Positions 1 through 12,547 of a DNA stretch of 64,000 bases are shown here, piece by piece. Numbering within the stretch: position 1 is the first letter of the stretch; every line of letters begins with the position of its first letter. The notes under the pieces are model-generated. The model searched no databases. It was not told where the DNA came from and saw only the letters and a list, made by a program, of their open reading frames with translations. This stretch comes from Beta vulgaris subsp. vulgaris. Its lineage: Eukaryota > Streptophyta > Magnoliopsida > Caryophyllales > Amaranthaceae. Where the stretch lies: the NCBI RefSeq assembly GCF_026745355.1, contig NC_079204.1, positions 48,096,285 through 48,160,284 on the forward strand, read 5' to 3'. Position numbers and translations under genes: made by a program.

Positions 1-93
1 ATGCACACTTTGTCCCTTGATTATTGCATTTCTCTTTTCCCCTCAAAAAAAAAAGTTGTAAGTATATTACTGCTAAAAGTTTTGTGTACATAA

Positions 94-366
94 CTAGTTA
101 TTTGGCCCAGGCTATGTTCCGGGTAAGAAAACATTTCATTTATTAATATAATACTTTATAATAATGACACTAAATACAACTAGCCTAGTGGTTGAAACTT
201 TAGTTAGTTTAGTATATGTACTTGAGGTCTTGGGATCAAACCCTATACTATGCAATTTCTTAATTTTTTTTATTGTACATGGATTACATGAATTAAAACT
301 CCCTAGGAAGAGCGCCAAGTGGCACAGTTTCTTGTTTATGCACGCCTTTTAATATATTTGTATAGA
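94..366 (-). mobile_element. Small non-autonomous Helitron with tRNA-like boxes
   Basis: Read on the minus strand, the element starts with TCTATACAAATATATTAAAA after an A/T junction. It ends in a GC hairpin (GGCCCAGGC with loop TAT and GTTCCGGGT on the + strand), about 10 bases and CTAG at 94-97. The flanks are A at 93 and T at 367, the Helitron insertion pattern. At about 180-245 on the + strand there is an A-box-like TAGCCTAGTGG and a B-box-like GGGATCAAACCC. It has no Rep/helicase coding capacity. A truncated relative lies at 29007-29205 and a weak one near 40826-41000. Confidence 0.7.
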
Positions 367-545
367 TTTTGGTACAAAAACATTCATTGGAATCTCAAAA
401 CTTCATAATTCCAAACAAATAATTTATTTGTTCTTTTATAATTGTCGTTTTGACTTTTGCTCTATTCATATGAAAAACTTTGATCCTTTACATTACTAGC
501 TAGTAATATACATCAATTAAATGTTATCATGTAATATGTTATTGG
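367..545. other. AT-rich intergenic stretch
   Basis: Short AT-rich spacer between the Helitron and the next repeat. I see no coding potential or clear element ends. Confidence 0.5.
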
Positions 546-559
546 ATTAGTTTCTATGA

Positions 560-1385
560 AGGAAGTATAGTCGGCAAAATAGACATGTACTCGTTGACCC
601 GACCCAAGACCTGTTTTCCACCCGAAATAGAACTGAAACACGAGATAACCCGACCAAAAAGTAAAATAGACTCGAATATGACCCGAACCTACCCAACCCG
701 AAATTGACCCGATAATGATGATTCGAACCCGACCCGAAAACTTGTCATTTTAGTTATCTTTTAAAAAATTAAAGGAAAAAAATGTCATGAAATACTATAT
801 ACTCCATCCGTCCCATTTTATAGTTCTCGTTTCACTTTGGGCACGGAAATTAAGGAAAGAATGATTATTATGTACTTGTATTGGAAGTTGTTGTGTTTTT
901 TTGATTTATTGTTATAAAAAAATGAAAAATAAATAGAAAATTAAATGGTGTGTGTGTAAAAAGAGGAGCATAAGATTGAAAGAACATTACATGAAGGTGT
1001 CAAAAACTCATGTGAAAAGGTGGAGAGAGAGAGAGTAAAAAGTGATGTTCAAAAATAGAAACAAAGAGCAATGGAAACAACATTTGAGACACCCAACAAA
1101 GAATAGGGGAACTATGATATGGGACGGAGGGAGTATAATTTAGCTAATGTCCATTAATTACTTAGCTTACTCTCATTAGTCTTTTATGTGTTTTTTATTT
1201 GCGAGATTGAAAATCCGATTTAAACCGACCCAATCTAACCCGGCCCGATATGGCCCAGAATCTCATAGACACGAGATGGACTCGGACTTGAATGGACCCG
1301 ACTCGAACGTAATCCAAACATAAAGTTGACCCGATTATAACCTGAGTCGCACCCGGCATGTATGACTCGTTTGCCACCTCTAAAA
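560..1385. repeat. ACCCGA-rich dispersed repeat, split by a Stowaway
   Basis: Both halves (about 570-760 and 1200-1380) are crowded with ACCCGA, GACCCGA and ACTCG words, a composition seen in a diffuse plant repeat class. A Stowaway MITE sits between the halves, so this looks like one older element interrupted by a younger one. Apparent ORFs here are composition artefacts. Similar composition recurs at 11030-11435 with 14525-14660, at 24345-24850 and at 62645-63150. Confidence 0.5.
802..1133. mobile_element. Stowaway-like MITE
   Basis: The left end CTCCATCCGTCCCATTTTAT is matched in inverted orientation by the right end with ATGGGACGGAGGGAG. TA duplications lie at 800-801 and 1134-1135. It is 332 bp with no coding capacity. 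It is inserted in the ACCCGA-rich repeat. Confidence 0.85.
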
Positions 1386-2200
1386 GAAAGTATAATATAT
1401 GCCTTTAGAGGATAGTACCGTAATTACATTTTACTTACGTATTACATATATTCTATAATTTTTAGCTATTTTTTTAATCTTTTGAGTTCAACTTTCTAAC
1501 TAGAGTCATGACTCATGAGTCATGACCCATATCATACATGGTTAAATTGCGAGAAAAATTGTGAGAAGCAATTAATAATACAACAATCGATTGAAAATGA
1601 GTACTTCATTATAGGTAGATTATACGTATACTATTAGTAATTTCAACTTTTTTTTTTTCATTGTATCCTTATATTCCTAATTACCATGATTGCATATAAA
1701 ATTATGATAACAATATAATTTAGCAGGTAAAAGAAGTGCCAAATGTTAAAACTAGACGAACATATATATTATTAAATATTACAATAACCTATGATAAGAT
1801 GGAGGTAATTTTTTACTCATAAAAGATCACTTTATTATAATTATAAGTGATCCTTTTCAAATATAAGATTACCTCTTTACAAATATAAAAGCAACCCTTT
1901 TATGACATAAAATAAGGTAATCTTGCATTTATTTTATTATAAAGGATATTTTCTGTGTAATTACTTATCATAATAGCAATCTCTCGGAAGACAAAATGTA
2001 TAGCACAACAATGTGAGATCATTCTGGCTCCAAGAGAACAGATTATGAGGTTAAGATGGTGAGTGACTTATCTTCCCACTTTGTATGTTGTATCCATAAA
2101 ATCTTGGGATCAAATTTTATGAGACTCATTTAAGGAGTCTCCTTTATCTTATCCCTCTCAAGAGAGAAACTTTCATCCTACCAAAAAAAAAAAAACTTGA
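1386..2200. other. Unassigned AT-rich intergenic DNA
   Basis: No ORF, repeat boundary or RNA gene that I can support. At 1800-1945 there are loose inverted copies of GGTAATCTT/AAGATTACC-type words, possibly a decayed foldback. Confidence 0.4.
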
Positions 2201-5200
2201 ATGCATTAGAAAAGTTGAATGGATTAAAAAGAATATATGTTAAGCACGTGTAAAATCTAATTTTTGTATTGACCTCCTGTCGAGTTAAGCATGAAAAATA
2301 AGATAAGGTTTTGGACAAAAGAAAAGAGAGGGAGCAGAAGGAATCAAGAACAAAGTAAAAGAAGCATAATCAAGGTAAAGAAACAGAGGAAACCCCACAA
2401 GTTAACTTTAAAACGCTACTAGAGACTAGAGAGTAGAGGGGCCTTAAGCTCTAGGGAGGTTTTTGGGAAACCATCAACTTTCGTTCAAAAATGATTCCCA
2501 AAGAATAATCATACAGCAATCAGCATCAGAAAAAAGCCAAAATAAGTTCACTTTCTGGGTTTGAGAACACTCCCTAGTCTCTATCAAAATCTCTCTCCAG
2601 TTCATTTTCGTCGATTCTAGTTACTCAGCAGATAAACTTTCAGAAAAGAATATGTTCCTGATGTACCTGCATTATCTTCACTTTAAACCAGTCATGTCTC
2701 TCTTTAGAACATGCCATAGCAGAAGCCAATTGTTGGACCAACGCTGCGCGATAATAACATATCATCAGTTATAAACATTTGTTGTCCATCTAAAAGCAAG
2801 CTCTGATGGCAACCCCTCATTTTCTGCAGGGTAGATCTTTGAACCTAAAATTAGGATGTAAACAAATTGGGGACCAACAAAAAAAAACAATTTAACAAAT
2901 ATGTTGAAAATTTTGCTGCAAAGTTTCAAAGATGTATGATTGTGTATTATAATCTATGTCACACTTCAAACATTTCAGGCTTGCAGATCATTGCATGCAC
3001 CTAGGAACACTAAGGATGGTAAATACTGCCAACGAGTTCCAGACACGTCTGATACAGGCGCGTGAGTGATATGTCCTCCTTCATACATGCGTGTGCCACA
3101 GATATGCCGGTGTTGGAGCACCATCCACATACTCCACAGCGCATGCTAAAGGCGTTGTACCAAGCTTATCCAACATGGGTGTGGTCAAGGGCTTTTCCTA
3201 TAAAGTTCCTTTTAATATATTTGAAGGATCATATTGAGAGACTCATGTTCAAATATGTGTTCAATAAATCAATACTACAGTAGTGCAGAACAAATCAAGG
3301 AGTCAGAAATATATCCTGATTTTAATGTCTGGCCTCAGATAAGTGAAAGCTCTATAACAAAATTCAAGAACTACAAATAAATTGACAATCAGATGTCGTG
3401 TAGGATACTAATTTATCAATTGGTCAAGTCAATACAATTATTAGAATATCCCATAGCGAGAACAAACTAATAAGATGTAAATCCATGCTGATAAAATGAT
3501 ACTGTTTTTGGGAGTTCATGAAATGGTCCTGTAAAACAGCATACAAGTAATCAACAAGTCGCACTTTCCAAAGCATGAAACAAACGTGTACGTATGGACG
3601 TATGGTTGACTGAGAAATCGAAAAACTCCTAATTTATACCTATAATATGCAAATAGTGCATATCACAATGACATTTTTGGTAATTTTGAGGAAAGTAACA
3701 TCCCAAAATTACCCCCCCGGTTCCTTTCCTGGAAAAAGAATACCATTGTCATATACAGCTATTTGCAGATCACCCTTATAAACTAGGGAACCCTCGAACT
3801 TAAGAAATCTGGTGAAAAGTTAGTCATGTAGGGAAAATAGATCCGACCTCTTTTTTACCTAAGCTCTCAAAATACAATAAATCATCTACTAATTCTGATG
3901 CAATGCAAGCTGGAACTTACAGAATTAAAGATACATGGCAGCAATAAGCAAGAGCTTCAAACCAATTCAATCTCATTCTCAACAATGATTGACACATGGG
4001 AAGGTAGACATTGATGGCAGCATGACATGTCCAAGGTCCAGGTTCAGCACCAACTTGATCTGTGAACATGCAAGCGTAGTTAGAATGATATCATTATCAG
4101 CTTATGACCTAATATGTAACACCCACAAGCTTCATGAATCAATGATTATGTATGCAATCTGACCAAATACTAACAGCCTACCAGATTTGCTACATAGTCA
4201 ATGTTGATGTTCATATTACTCCCGCCATCTTGAAAGTTGTACTGATGTGGCAATTCTCCTCCAAAAATTCATCTTTTGATTACAGCAAGCCATAGAAACA
4301 CGCAATATTCGTAAAACTAGGAAACATGACAAATGCAAAAGCTAAAGTAATAGATGAATTATTTTACTTGAATTTCTAATACTGTTTTGTTTATTAATAA
4401 CAAGAAGTATGTAACAAAGAGGATATTAATGTCAATAGGGTTATTTTTGAAGAGATTTTAGAAAGAAAAATTCATAACTCTAAAGATTGTTGAAAGGAAA
4501 AAACTTTGTCTTTCAAAGAAAAAGTTTCCCCATGAGTTTCTTCGGGTTTCGTAGTTTCGGAAATAAGGAAAAGCAACCTTTACGAGATTTTCTGTGCTAC
4601 ATAGATTTTCCGAAACTCCAACATGTTAGTCTATTGTCCAATAATTTATAAAGGAATTTTCAACCTTAATGTGCTAGGACCCTCCAAAAAAATAAAAACT
4701 TCCCAACAAAACAGCAGAGAACAAAGATCTATGGCAAAATCTCAATGGCCTGAATTTTGATGTCTTGTAAGTTGTAAAAATGTAATCCCTCTATTCCTTT
4801 TTGTTTCATACTTCCTTCATATGGAAGTAGTAAAAAAGCAAATAATTCATTCTCCAACATATGCTTATGAAAATCTCAGATCTTAGAGGAACTCCTAATT
4901 TATTATCGTGACAAACAAATAGTCCATATCATAATGGCATTTTGGAACTAGGGGTCAAATTAATGATAAGCTGTGCAAATACCCTTCTATATTTCCTCAA
5001 AGGCCCAAACTACAAAAATATGCCACTCCGATATGCAAATATTTTCATATTACAAGTGCTAGATTAGGAAGCCCTCCAAACTATTCATTTTTCCCATGCC
5101 CCAATATACATTCGAAAACACTAAGAAACAAAGGGTGTCAAACTGAAAAAATAATGACAATGGAGAAAAACCGTAGGAAGTTGAAACATCCATGCTGTCA

Positions 5201-6060
5201 TGCACTCAACACTATTACCATAACCGGGTATAAACTACGTTACTTAGGTTTGAGCAGAGAACTTTACCATTGAACGTAAACAAAGTATAAACCATGAATT
5301 AGTTGAAAGACAATAGTCATCAAGAAAGAAATTCAACGAAAAGTTGCTTTACTAGAAGCATGAGCCAAAGAAATAATAATAGAACAAATATATATACGAT
5401 CCCAAATGTAGTTCACGATGTTTATTCATCATCTTCTCAACAGAAGCTTTAGAATGACATCATCACTCCATCATTGCCTAGCAGCGAGATAACTAAAAAG
5501 GATCTTCAAGAAAAATCCTACTGACTTAAAGGGTATGTTTAGTTTAGAGAAACTTATTGAGCTCACCAGCTAAACTCTTTAACTGCTTTACAGCATAATA
5601 CACACAATAACCAAAATACTAAAGAAAAGCACAATATGGAAATTAGATTTCTATTACTCTTTGGTAATCTAGATTCTAGAAAAACAGGAATTCTTTGAGA
5701 CGACAAAACAAATGTAACATCTGTTGGCATCCTATAATTTTACCAAGAATGGAAAATTGAGAGTGAAGTTCTGAATTGAACCAATTTTAGACATAAAAAC
5801 CAGGGACTGGATTTGATAGCTCTTGTGTACAGTCAGACACTTCTACAGTCAGAAGAAAATAATCTTACAGTCTGACACTTCTACAGTCGGAAGAAAATAA
5901 TTTCTTAGGAGCCATATTGATAGCTCTCGTGTACTACATTCGGCTGAATCGAAGTCCAGATAACAGGTGTCCACTTGCAGTAAATGATGGGCCAATTTGC
6001 ATAAGAAGCAGGTGTTAAGAAGTAAGAAGCACAAAATTACAGAAGAGACAGCAATATACT
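2200..6060. other. Intergenic DNA with no confirmed gene
   Basis: Apart from the weak exon-like pieces at 2655-4265, this stretch holds no long ORF, no LTR or TIR pair and no RNA gene. The 73-codon ORF at 3062-3283 overlaps a tract of low-complexity GACACG/GTGTCC-like words and has no recognisable domain. Confidence 0.4.
2655..4265 (-). pseudogene. Possible decayed multi-exon gene or transcript, unidentified
   Basis: Three minus-strand stretches look exon-like. One at about 4190-4262 reads GGELPHQYNFQDGGS and onward to DYVANL, then GTAGGC. One at about 3916-4060 follows TTCACAG, reads QVGAEPGPWTCHAAINVYLP and onward, and ends in a GTAAGT donor. One at about 2670-2745 follows GCGCAG, reads LVQQLASAMACSKERHDWF and onward, and ends CAG/GTACAT. 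Splice phases between the three do not join cleanly in one frame. They may be remnants, a non-coding transcript or chance. I do not recognise a family. The rest of 2200-5800 shows nothing else I can support. Confidence 0.2.
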
Positions 6061-6119
6061 TTTTGCTCCTCTTCTTCGCCGAACAGCTTCATCTGGAATA
6101 AAAAAATTGATTATAATGA

Positions 6120-8334
6120 TTCATGGTAATCAAACAAGATGCAGTAGAAAATGGGATAGTTCCCACTCTCAGGTACCTTTACACTTTCTCCTATGATTAA
6201 AGGATCATGGTACGCGACCTTTGTCCTTGTGTGCTTCCTAGGTATGTCTCTCCGCCAATGTCTAAGAATGAAGTTGTCTGGGACCGGGGACACATAGTGC
6301 AAATCATAGACGCGTATACTATGCCTACACGAAATTTCTCAGTGTTCAAACAGCTTGCATTCACATGAAACCTCATTTGTCATAGTGTTAAACCTCACTC
6401 GATAATTTCTTCTCTCATCAGCAAGAATGCTTACACTCCTCGGCACCTCAACCCATACTCTGTCCTCTAGTATATGCTCTGCCTCTGTGTCTGAAACAGT
6501 CATCTTTCCACGACTGATGCAATAAAGCAGACCCCGATACTCAAATTGCAACTCCCTGAATTTGACATCCGTGTATAACTTCTGGAATACACGCTCAAGT
6601 CTCAACTTCAAAGCTTGTGGCCAAACCTCTTACATAACATTCACTGTCTGCATTTGCAGTCTCTTGCTCTTCTATATCCAACCCTCTTCTCCATGCCAAA
6701 GCAATACCCCCTCAATAAACTCACTCAACTTGGTGTCTTTTTAACAAATCCATCAAAAATATTTACATTCTCTCCACCCTCATTGTTGACCTAATTCCGG
6801 CCAAGATCAAGTGTTCTATGTTAGCAGGGAACTATATCTCCTCAAACAAGCATCATAGTCATTCATTTTCCTGAAGTTGACATTCTTCAATCACACCTAT
6901 CCAACGTCTCTCAAACTCATCAGCTGTATTGAAGCTACAAATTGCATTCTTCAATTCCTTGTTAAACTTTTGGTACCTTGGAAGTGATCTTAAGTTCTTG
7001 GTGAAATTCTGCACAATGTACCATAAAGACCATATATGCTTCGTCTCTGGCAAGTGGCATCCTTGTCGCCAAAGCCTTCCTCAAGGAAGAAGCTCGATCA
7101 GTTAGAATGACCTGTGGTGATCTATCACCCATGCACAGCAACCATGTTCTAAACACCCATTCAAACATCTCCATTTCCTCGTACGACACCAATGCACAGC
7201 CAAACAAGATTGTTTTCACTTTTCCCATGATTGTTAATCTCAACAAACTTCACCAATGGCAAGTCATACTCACTCGTCAGACAAGTTTTATCAAAACATA
7301 CCACATGGTCCACATCACAAAACTCTTCGTATGCTGCCCTACTTGCATCAACCCACAACACATCTTCCAAACACCATTTTCTTCATGCCTAATCAGATGG
7401 AAAAAGTTCTGATTACAGTGGTGCATCTCGTGAAATGTCTCACGATTGCATTTGCATCTCCATCCATTAACTTCAATCATCTTTCCCCCATTGTAGCATA
7501 ATGCATGTCTATCTTTCTAGCTGTCATATGATTAAAGCTATCTTTTTTATTTGCCACGTAGTTGTGCATTTTGGGGTACCATCAAACCTGCTTCTTTTGG
7601 GGAAAACTTTCTCCTTTTCTGACCTGGCAATACTTCGTTATTCTGCTTTATGTCCCTACATATGTTAGGCTCGAGATTGTGATTTGTGTGCTCCAGAACC
7701 ACTTTGCTCAAAAGTCAACTTCCATCTGGCAGGGCCTTTGCATAAACCATTGCACTGCACTCACATCTCTTTGTCCTGCAAAGCTCGCCAACCCGTAGAT
7801 TAATGGTTATTCTTCTTCAGACACATCATCCCTATTTCTGCTCACAGAAATTCCCTTCCTCTGTTGCCCTCGCCTCATGTCTGGTTTCCCTGCGCATTCA
7901 CACTTCCATCTTATGCTCCTTTGGTCTTCGTTCTTCTCCTTCCACTGACAAGAAGGCCTTATCACACCTAATTCTTGCTGCTTCCCATATTATCGATAAT
8001 ATATCTTGATTTCCTCCCAACTTCCAAACACCATCCCAACTCTAGGTGCCTCTATTGCTGCAATACAACCTTGTTCGTTTGCTGAACTGACATTGTCCGT
8101 ACCTGCACTAATTGACCGACTTGTTTTGTTATCCAAATCAATGCTAATAGAATACCCACTTATTTGGACCACTACATTTGCATCTTCCATAGAAGCATGA
8201 CAAGTAACTTCACCTTGTTGCGCCACAGTCATTGATGTTGAACTTCCTCCACAATATATCACTACCATCATCTCCAACTGATTTAATATTCCGAGATGCT
8301 GTCCCAATGTCTTGTGCTGCTTCAGCATGTACAC
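6120..8334 (-). pseudogene. FAR1/FHY3-type MULE transposase-derived pseudogene
   Basis: Minus-strand fragments keep the order of a FAR1-related protein. Near 8040 is the start of the FAR1 DNA-binding domain (PRVGMVFGSWEEIKIYYR), then a stop, then KQQELGVIRPSCQWKEK. From 7480 to 6860 come MULE transposase pieces: [31 protein letters not shown], then in another frame [20 protein letters not shown] and VILTDRASSLRKAL, then WSLWYIVQNFTKNL. At 6345-6611 is the region before the SWIM finger. The SWIM finger itself keeps its CxC and CxH pairs but is broken by a TGA after CECKLFEH. The C-terminal ILRHWRRDIPRKHT follows. Family members are light-signalling regulators descended from Mutator transposases. 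Several frameshifts and stops make this copy non-functional. A decayed Mutator-like element is equally possible, since I found no terminal inverted repeats. Confidence 0.75.
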
Positions 8335-8689
8335 ATAAATTTCCGCCTTTCCATCTAATATAACTGCTCCTTAGCTTTCACAATCTACATATACATAGCC
8401 CCACAATTCATACAGCACATTTTGCAACAATTCCCAGATTTCACTTATTCTTTGAAGCTAATATAATTGATTTTCTTATAATTATTTTCTAATGATTGAT
8501 AAGCATAACCATGATTAATTCTCTATGGTTCCTGTTTCTCACTTTCACTTTGGCTCTTTACTCGTATCAGTTCACTTCTCAACTAGACTCCTGCTCCATG
8601 TACAATTCTGTCTTAGGTTCAGTTCGTAGCATTATACATTAGAGGACCTATATCCACCAACTTGATATTGTATAAGAAAGCATTGTTGT

Positions 8690-9230
8690 AGCCCATCATT
8701 GGATTGAGTATCCGATCATGGTTATTAGCTAATCATTTCGCAGAGAAGGGCCATGGAAAATCAGGCCGCCCCTTAACAGATTAGAGGTATAGGTACTTAA
8801 GATACTGCAACGAATCAATCTGGAAGGGTCCTTATCACATACTCTAGAAGGGGCAAAAGAGGTATTAACCCTCAACAGCCAGAAGTGACTCAGCGAAAAG
8901 AGAATGATTATTCTCCTGTGATGATGACTGGGTACCAGAGTAGTGGAGAGAATGAAGCAGGAGAATAGTACCAGAATAGGGGAGTGGAAAGGCAGTGACG
9001 TGGCACTGGTAGCTGCAGTAGTAAGTCTATAAATAAGAGGAGCTTAGGAATAGTGAGGATATCATGAAAAATATCTTGTAATAGAGTACCATGGGAGAGT
9101 CCTCACCTCTCGAAAGTGAGTTTGTATTGGTGATTTATTTCCATTAATACATCCATATCCTTGAGTTTTGCCTTAAAGTAGTTTTCTGGTTTCTAGCAGA
9201 TACTTTTGAAAAGAAAACAATCAATCCTAA
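8690..9230 (+). mobile_element. Probable LTR retrotransposon remnant
   Basis: An LTR-like tract with a TATA-type box (CTATAAATAAGAGGAGC, about 9026-9042), a CTTGTAATAGAGTACC transcript-like body and a terminus resembling TTTCTAGCA near 9200. Neither a partner LTR, primer-binding site nor target duplication was found, so family and boundaries are uncertain. Confidence 0.3.
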
Positions 9231-9444
9231 ACACATTGACATCCTGACAGAATAACATAGCAAAATAGTTCACACCTCTACAAACATATTCAATTTGATT
9301 ACACTGAAAGCACAAAATGAACTTTAAAAACATATCGATTTTATCCGTAAAGATATAATATGAGTTAGGAAGGCCTCATTTAAGTGATTTACCCTAAGAA
9401 ATTCCTTTCAGTCAACACTAGAATTAAACTTTGGTTCTAGAGTT

Positions 9445-9665
9445 TGTGTACTTAGCTTTTATTGTTGCAACTTTTACAACCTCGAACGTGATCAGCAGAC
9501 GCATTATATAAACCTCCCATAACTTCCTCAAGTTATGGGTTAAGAAATGGGGACTTTCAAGGTCTAACACACATCCACATTGGGGAAGTCCCACCAATCA
9601 CCACATACAAACCCAACAGGATTCAATCCTAAAACCAATTGGCAATAAGTGGGGTAGCCCATTAC
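9445..9665. repeat. Possible solo TRIM-like LTR fragment
   Basis: Shares word order with the TRIM LTR at 37231-37768 on its minus strand: a CCACATTGGGGAAGTCCCAC-type motif, then CCAATTGGCAATAAGTGGG and a GTAGCCC-type motif. Boundaries are not defined. Confidence 0.35.
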
Positions 9666-9684
9666 ACATACTTTCTCTGTATTT

Positions 9685-10405
9685 TCTTATTGCACCATTT
9701 CCTTTTTCACGTTTGCCAAGAGGTTTCTTAAACGTCAATATCTCTAATTGCGTCTAAGTAAAAATTACTCCCTCCGTCCTAGAATACTCTTTACACTTTC
9801 CCTTTTTATGTGTCCTAGAATACTCTTTACACTTTAATTTTGGGATATGATCCACTATTATTTTAATCATTCTACCTTTTCACTGTTGCCCCCACACTCT
9901 CTCTCCTAAAAATAAAATAATACCACTCTTATTATCTATCAACTCTAACCATGACCTACATTCTCTCTCTTTAAAATAAAATAATACTACTTTTACTAAC
10001 TACTAACTCCTATCACATCTAGTTTTCAATAAAATAAGAATTGATAACCAAACAACAATTTATCATACGTGCCTTGATAAGTGTCAAGAGTATAAAAATT
10101 TTATATTTGAATCCTTGCATTGAGATGCATCTAACAAGACCCGTTTTGACACTATTTTTTTCTTACATAATGATGTGAGATAGGTTAAGAGAGTTGGTTG
10201 ATAAATAGTGCCAAGAGGTTTCTTAAAATTAAATATCTCTAACTGTGTATAAGTAAAAATTATAAAAATTTAATATTTGAATCATAAATCTAACAAGACT
10301 CGTTTGATTATGTTTTTTCTTATATAATGATGCGAGATAGGTTACATAGTTGGTTGATAAATAGTGTCAAGAATGGTGCGATAAAAAAAACTTAAGAGGA
10401 AGTAT
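9685..10405. mobile_element. Nested MITE complex (Stowaway types)
   Basis: A MITE beginning near TTGCACCATTTCC contains, at about 9772, the left end CTCCCTCCGTCCTAGAATAC of a second Stowaway, whose body runs to about 10090 and lacks an intact right end. The outer element then resumes (ATTTGAATCCTTGCATTGAG). A partly repeated second copy follows from about 10203 and ends near CTTAAGAGGAAGTA. The internal words GATAAATAGTGYCA and ATAATGATGYGAGATAGG are shared with MITEs at 26994-27251 and 39055-39312. Confidence 0.6.
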
Positions 10406-11026
10406 TATGTTAGTCATCCTCTTTCTCTTCCTTCAACGATGTGCGACTCTCACATGTGGATTTTCCTCTTACATGAAACCTCAGATATCGGGAAGAATTA
10501 CAAAATCTTACCATCTAAGCTAATTCATATCCATGCTACTGGCAACTTGCAAGTCACTATTACTATAACAAATAAAACCCCAAATCTTGATTATCAGCAA
10601 GAATGCAAGATCATACACATCTATAGGAAAAAAAACACCACTTACCCAAGTGCTCAATAGTAACACTTACCCAAAATGCAATCCAGAACACTACAATTTT
10701 CTTAAAAACTTCGTACCAGAATTTCAGAAAATTCAAATCTTCACTCAACAAAATAAACAATGAGGTCCAAACCAGATATAACAGCTTCATAATTTAGAAA
10801 ATACCCGTAAATTTAGTAGAAATTGGGATTATCTTACCTATAACGATCGAATTCAGACAACCTGATCGTGGTTCGGAGAAGATGGTTTCCTCTTAAGCAT
10901 GATTTACGAAAATAAGAGCAATTTTAGGGTTTGCCAAACTATCAGTTTCGAAACGCGCATGCATTTTGGCGCGCCAAGTGATGGCAGTATGACACTGACA
11001 AGTGACAATTTAGCCTATTTAGGTAT
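10406..11026. other. Intergenic DNA; possible minus-strand 5' leader at the right end
   Basis: Near 10910 the minus strand has an AAACCCTAAAA motif followed by a short ATG frame (MLKRKPSSPNHDQVV) and a possible GTAAGA donor at about 10840. This resembles a plant 5' leader, but no gene could be built from it. Confidence 0.25.
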
Positions 11027-11869
11027 GGCAATCCATTTCCGACGCGAACCTAGTCTGCTCTAATACGAAAAGAAAAAATTCGAGTGGATTCCTAAAAAAA
11101 AAAAATCTGAATGTAATTCGTTTAAAAATTCCGACTCCGAGTCGTAGAGGGTTGGAGTCGAATCTCATAAAAAAGTCCGACATTTGAATTTGACTCCGAC
11201 TTTAAGTCAATTTCTCCCTTTTTTATTTATATTAATTTATTATGCATGTATAATATGCCTTAAACTTTGAGACAATTGCATTTTTCATTGAAGAAATGAT
11301 TGTTAAAATAATAGTAATGTTTAGATTATATGTAATATATAAGATTTCCATATAATTATTAAAAAATGATCAGATTATTTGCATTAAAGAAGATTTTTCC
11401 GTTAAAAAAAGGCGGGAAAAAAGTCGGATCCAGTCTGTAACACCCCAAAATTTCAAAGCGGAAACGAAAGAAATAATAATAGTATTAATAGGATGATGGC
11501 GGAAACATCGTCTTCTGGGAATGTCACTACTACAAGAAATGCGATGTCATAACTAAGTGATAAACCAACATAAGTAAATAGTATAAATAAGTTAAATTAA
11601 TTAGAGTAATATCTAAAAGAGATAAGCTGACTATCAAACTAATAAAAAGTCTAGGCCTGAAACACCTAGCTTTTTAATGCTCACAACTCAACCCGAGCCC
11701 AAAACCAAAGAAGATTCCCATCAACATAACCTGCAAAATATACAACAACTTCCACAATCAGTGGGGAGTAACTAGCAGTTCTCCCAGTCCAAATAGGAAC
11801 AGATAATGAACTTAAAAAAAATTAGAAGCAACATCAAAGAACACATTATCAAGATACCGTACTTAGTAC

Positions 11870-12010
11870 GAGGTGCGCAATATTCATAAGCAACCGACCG
11901 TACTCACTATGAGGTACAAATTATCATAAGCAACCGACCGTTACTCACTATGAGGTACAAATTATCATAAGCAACCGACCGTACTCACTACGAGGTAAAA
12001 ACGACAAACA
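11870..12010. repeat. Tandem repeat, about 44-bp unit
   Basis: Three near-identical units carry AAGCAACCGACCGTACTCAC and ATGAGGTACAAATTATCAT. They lie inside the solo LTR. Confidence 0.75.
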
Positions 12011-12059
12011 TGCAACTAATGCGGTCAACGTTGCAACAAATGCAACAAATGCGGTCCAC

Positions 12060-12540
12060 AAGCTCAAACATAACAGACCATACCGCCTGTGAGTAGACTC
12101 ATTGGACCATACCGCCCAAGGCCTACGTTGCATATTCGAGGAACATAACGCCCTTTTCGAATAGCCAGCATATTCGAGGAACCATACCGCCCTTTTCGAA
12201 TAGCTAAATTCTACGGATCATACCACCCGTAGTGAACCAATGGACCATACCGCCCAAGGTTAAGTAACCAAAGCCTAGGACCATACCGCCCTTAGGTTAG
12301 CGAGCATAAATTTCTAGGACCATACCGCCCTTAGAATAATCAAAGACAAATTCCTAGGACCATGCCGCCCTTAGGATCATCGCACAAATTCCTAGAACCA
12401 TACCGTTCTTAGGATCACATATATCTAGAACCATACCGTTCTTAAAATCAACTAACGCAAATTCCTAGAACCATACCGTTCATAGGGTCAATCAAACACA
12501 AATTCCTAGGATCATCCCATCCATAGGATCAATCAAACCC
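12060..12540. repeat. Degenerate tandem array around GACCATACCGCCC
   Basis: About ten copies of a 35-50 bp unit with the core GACCATACCGCCCTTAGG and the spacer AAATTCCTAG. The core drifts to CATACCGTTC in later units. It is part of the solo LTR. Confidence 0.75.
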
Positions 12541-12547
12541 AACCAAA

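Noticed and set aside
170..250. tRNA gene
   Set aside because: Only A- and B-box-like words; no acceptor stem pairing or anticodon arm, and the copies are repetitive.
560..1385. Coding region suggested by ORFs in ACCCGA repeats
   Set aside because: Composition artefact with no domain; the region is interrupted by a MITE.
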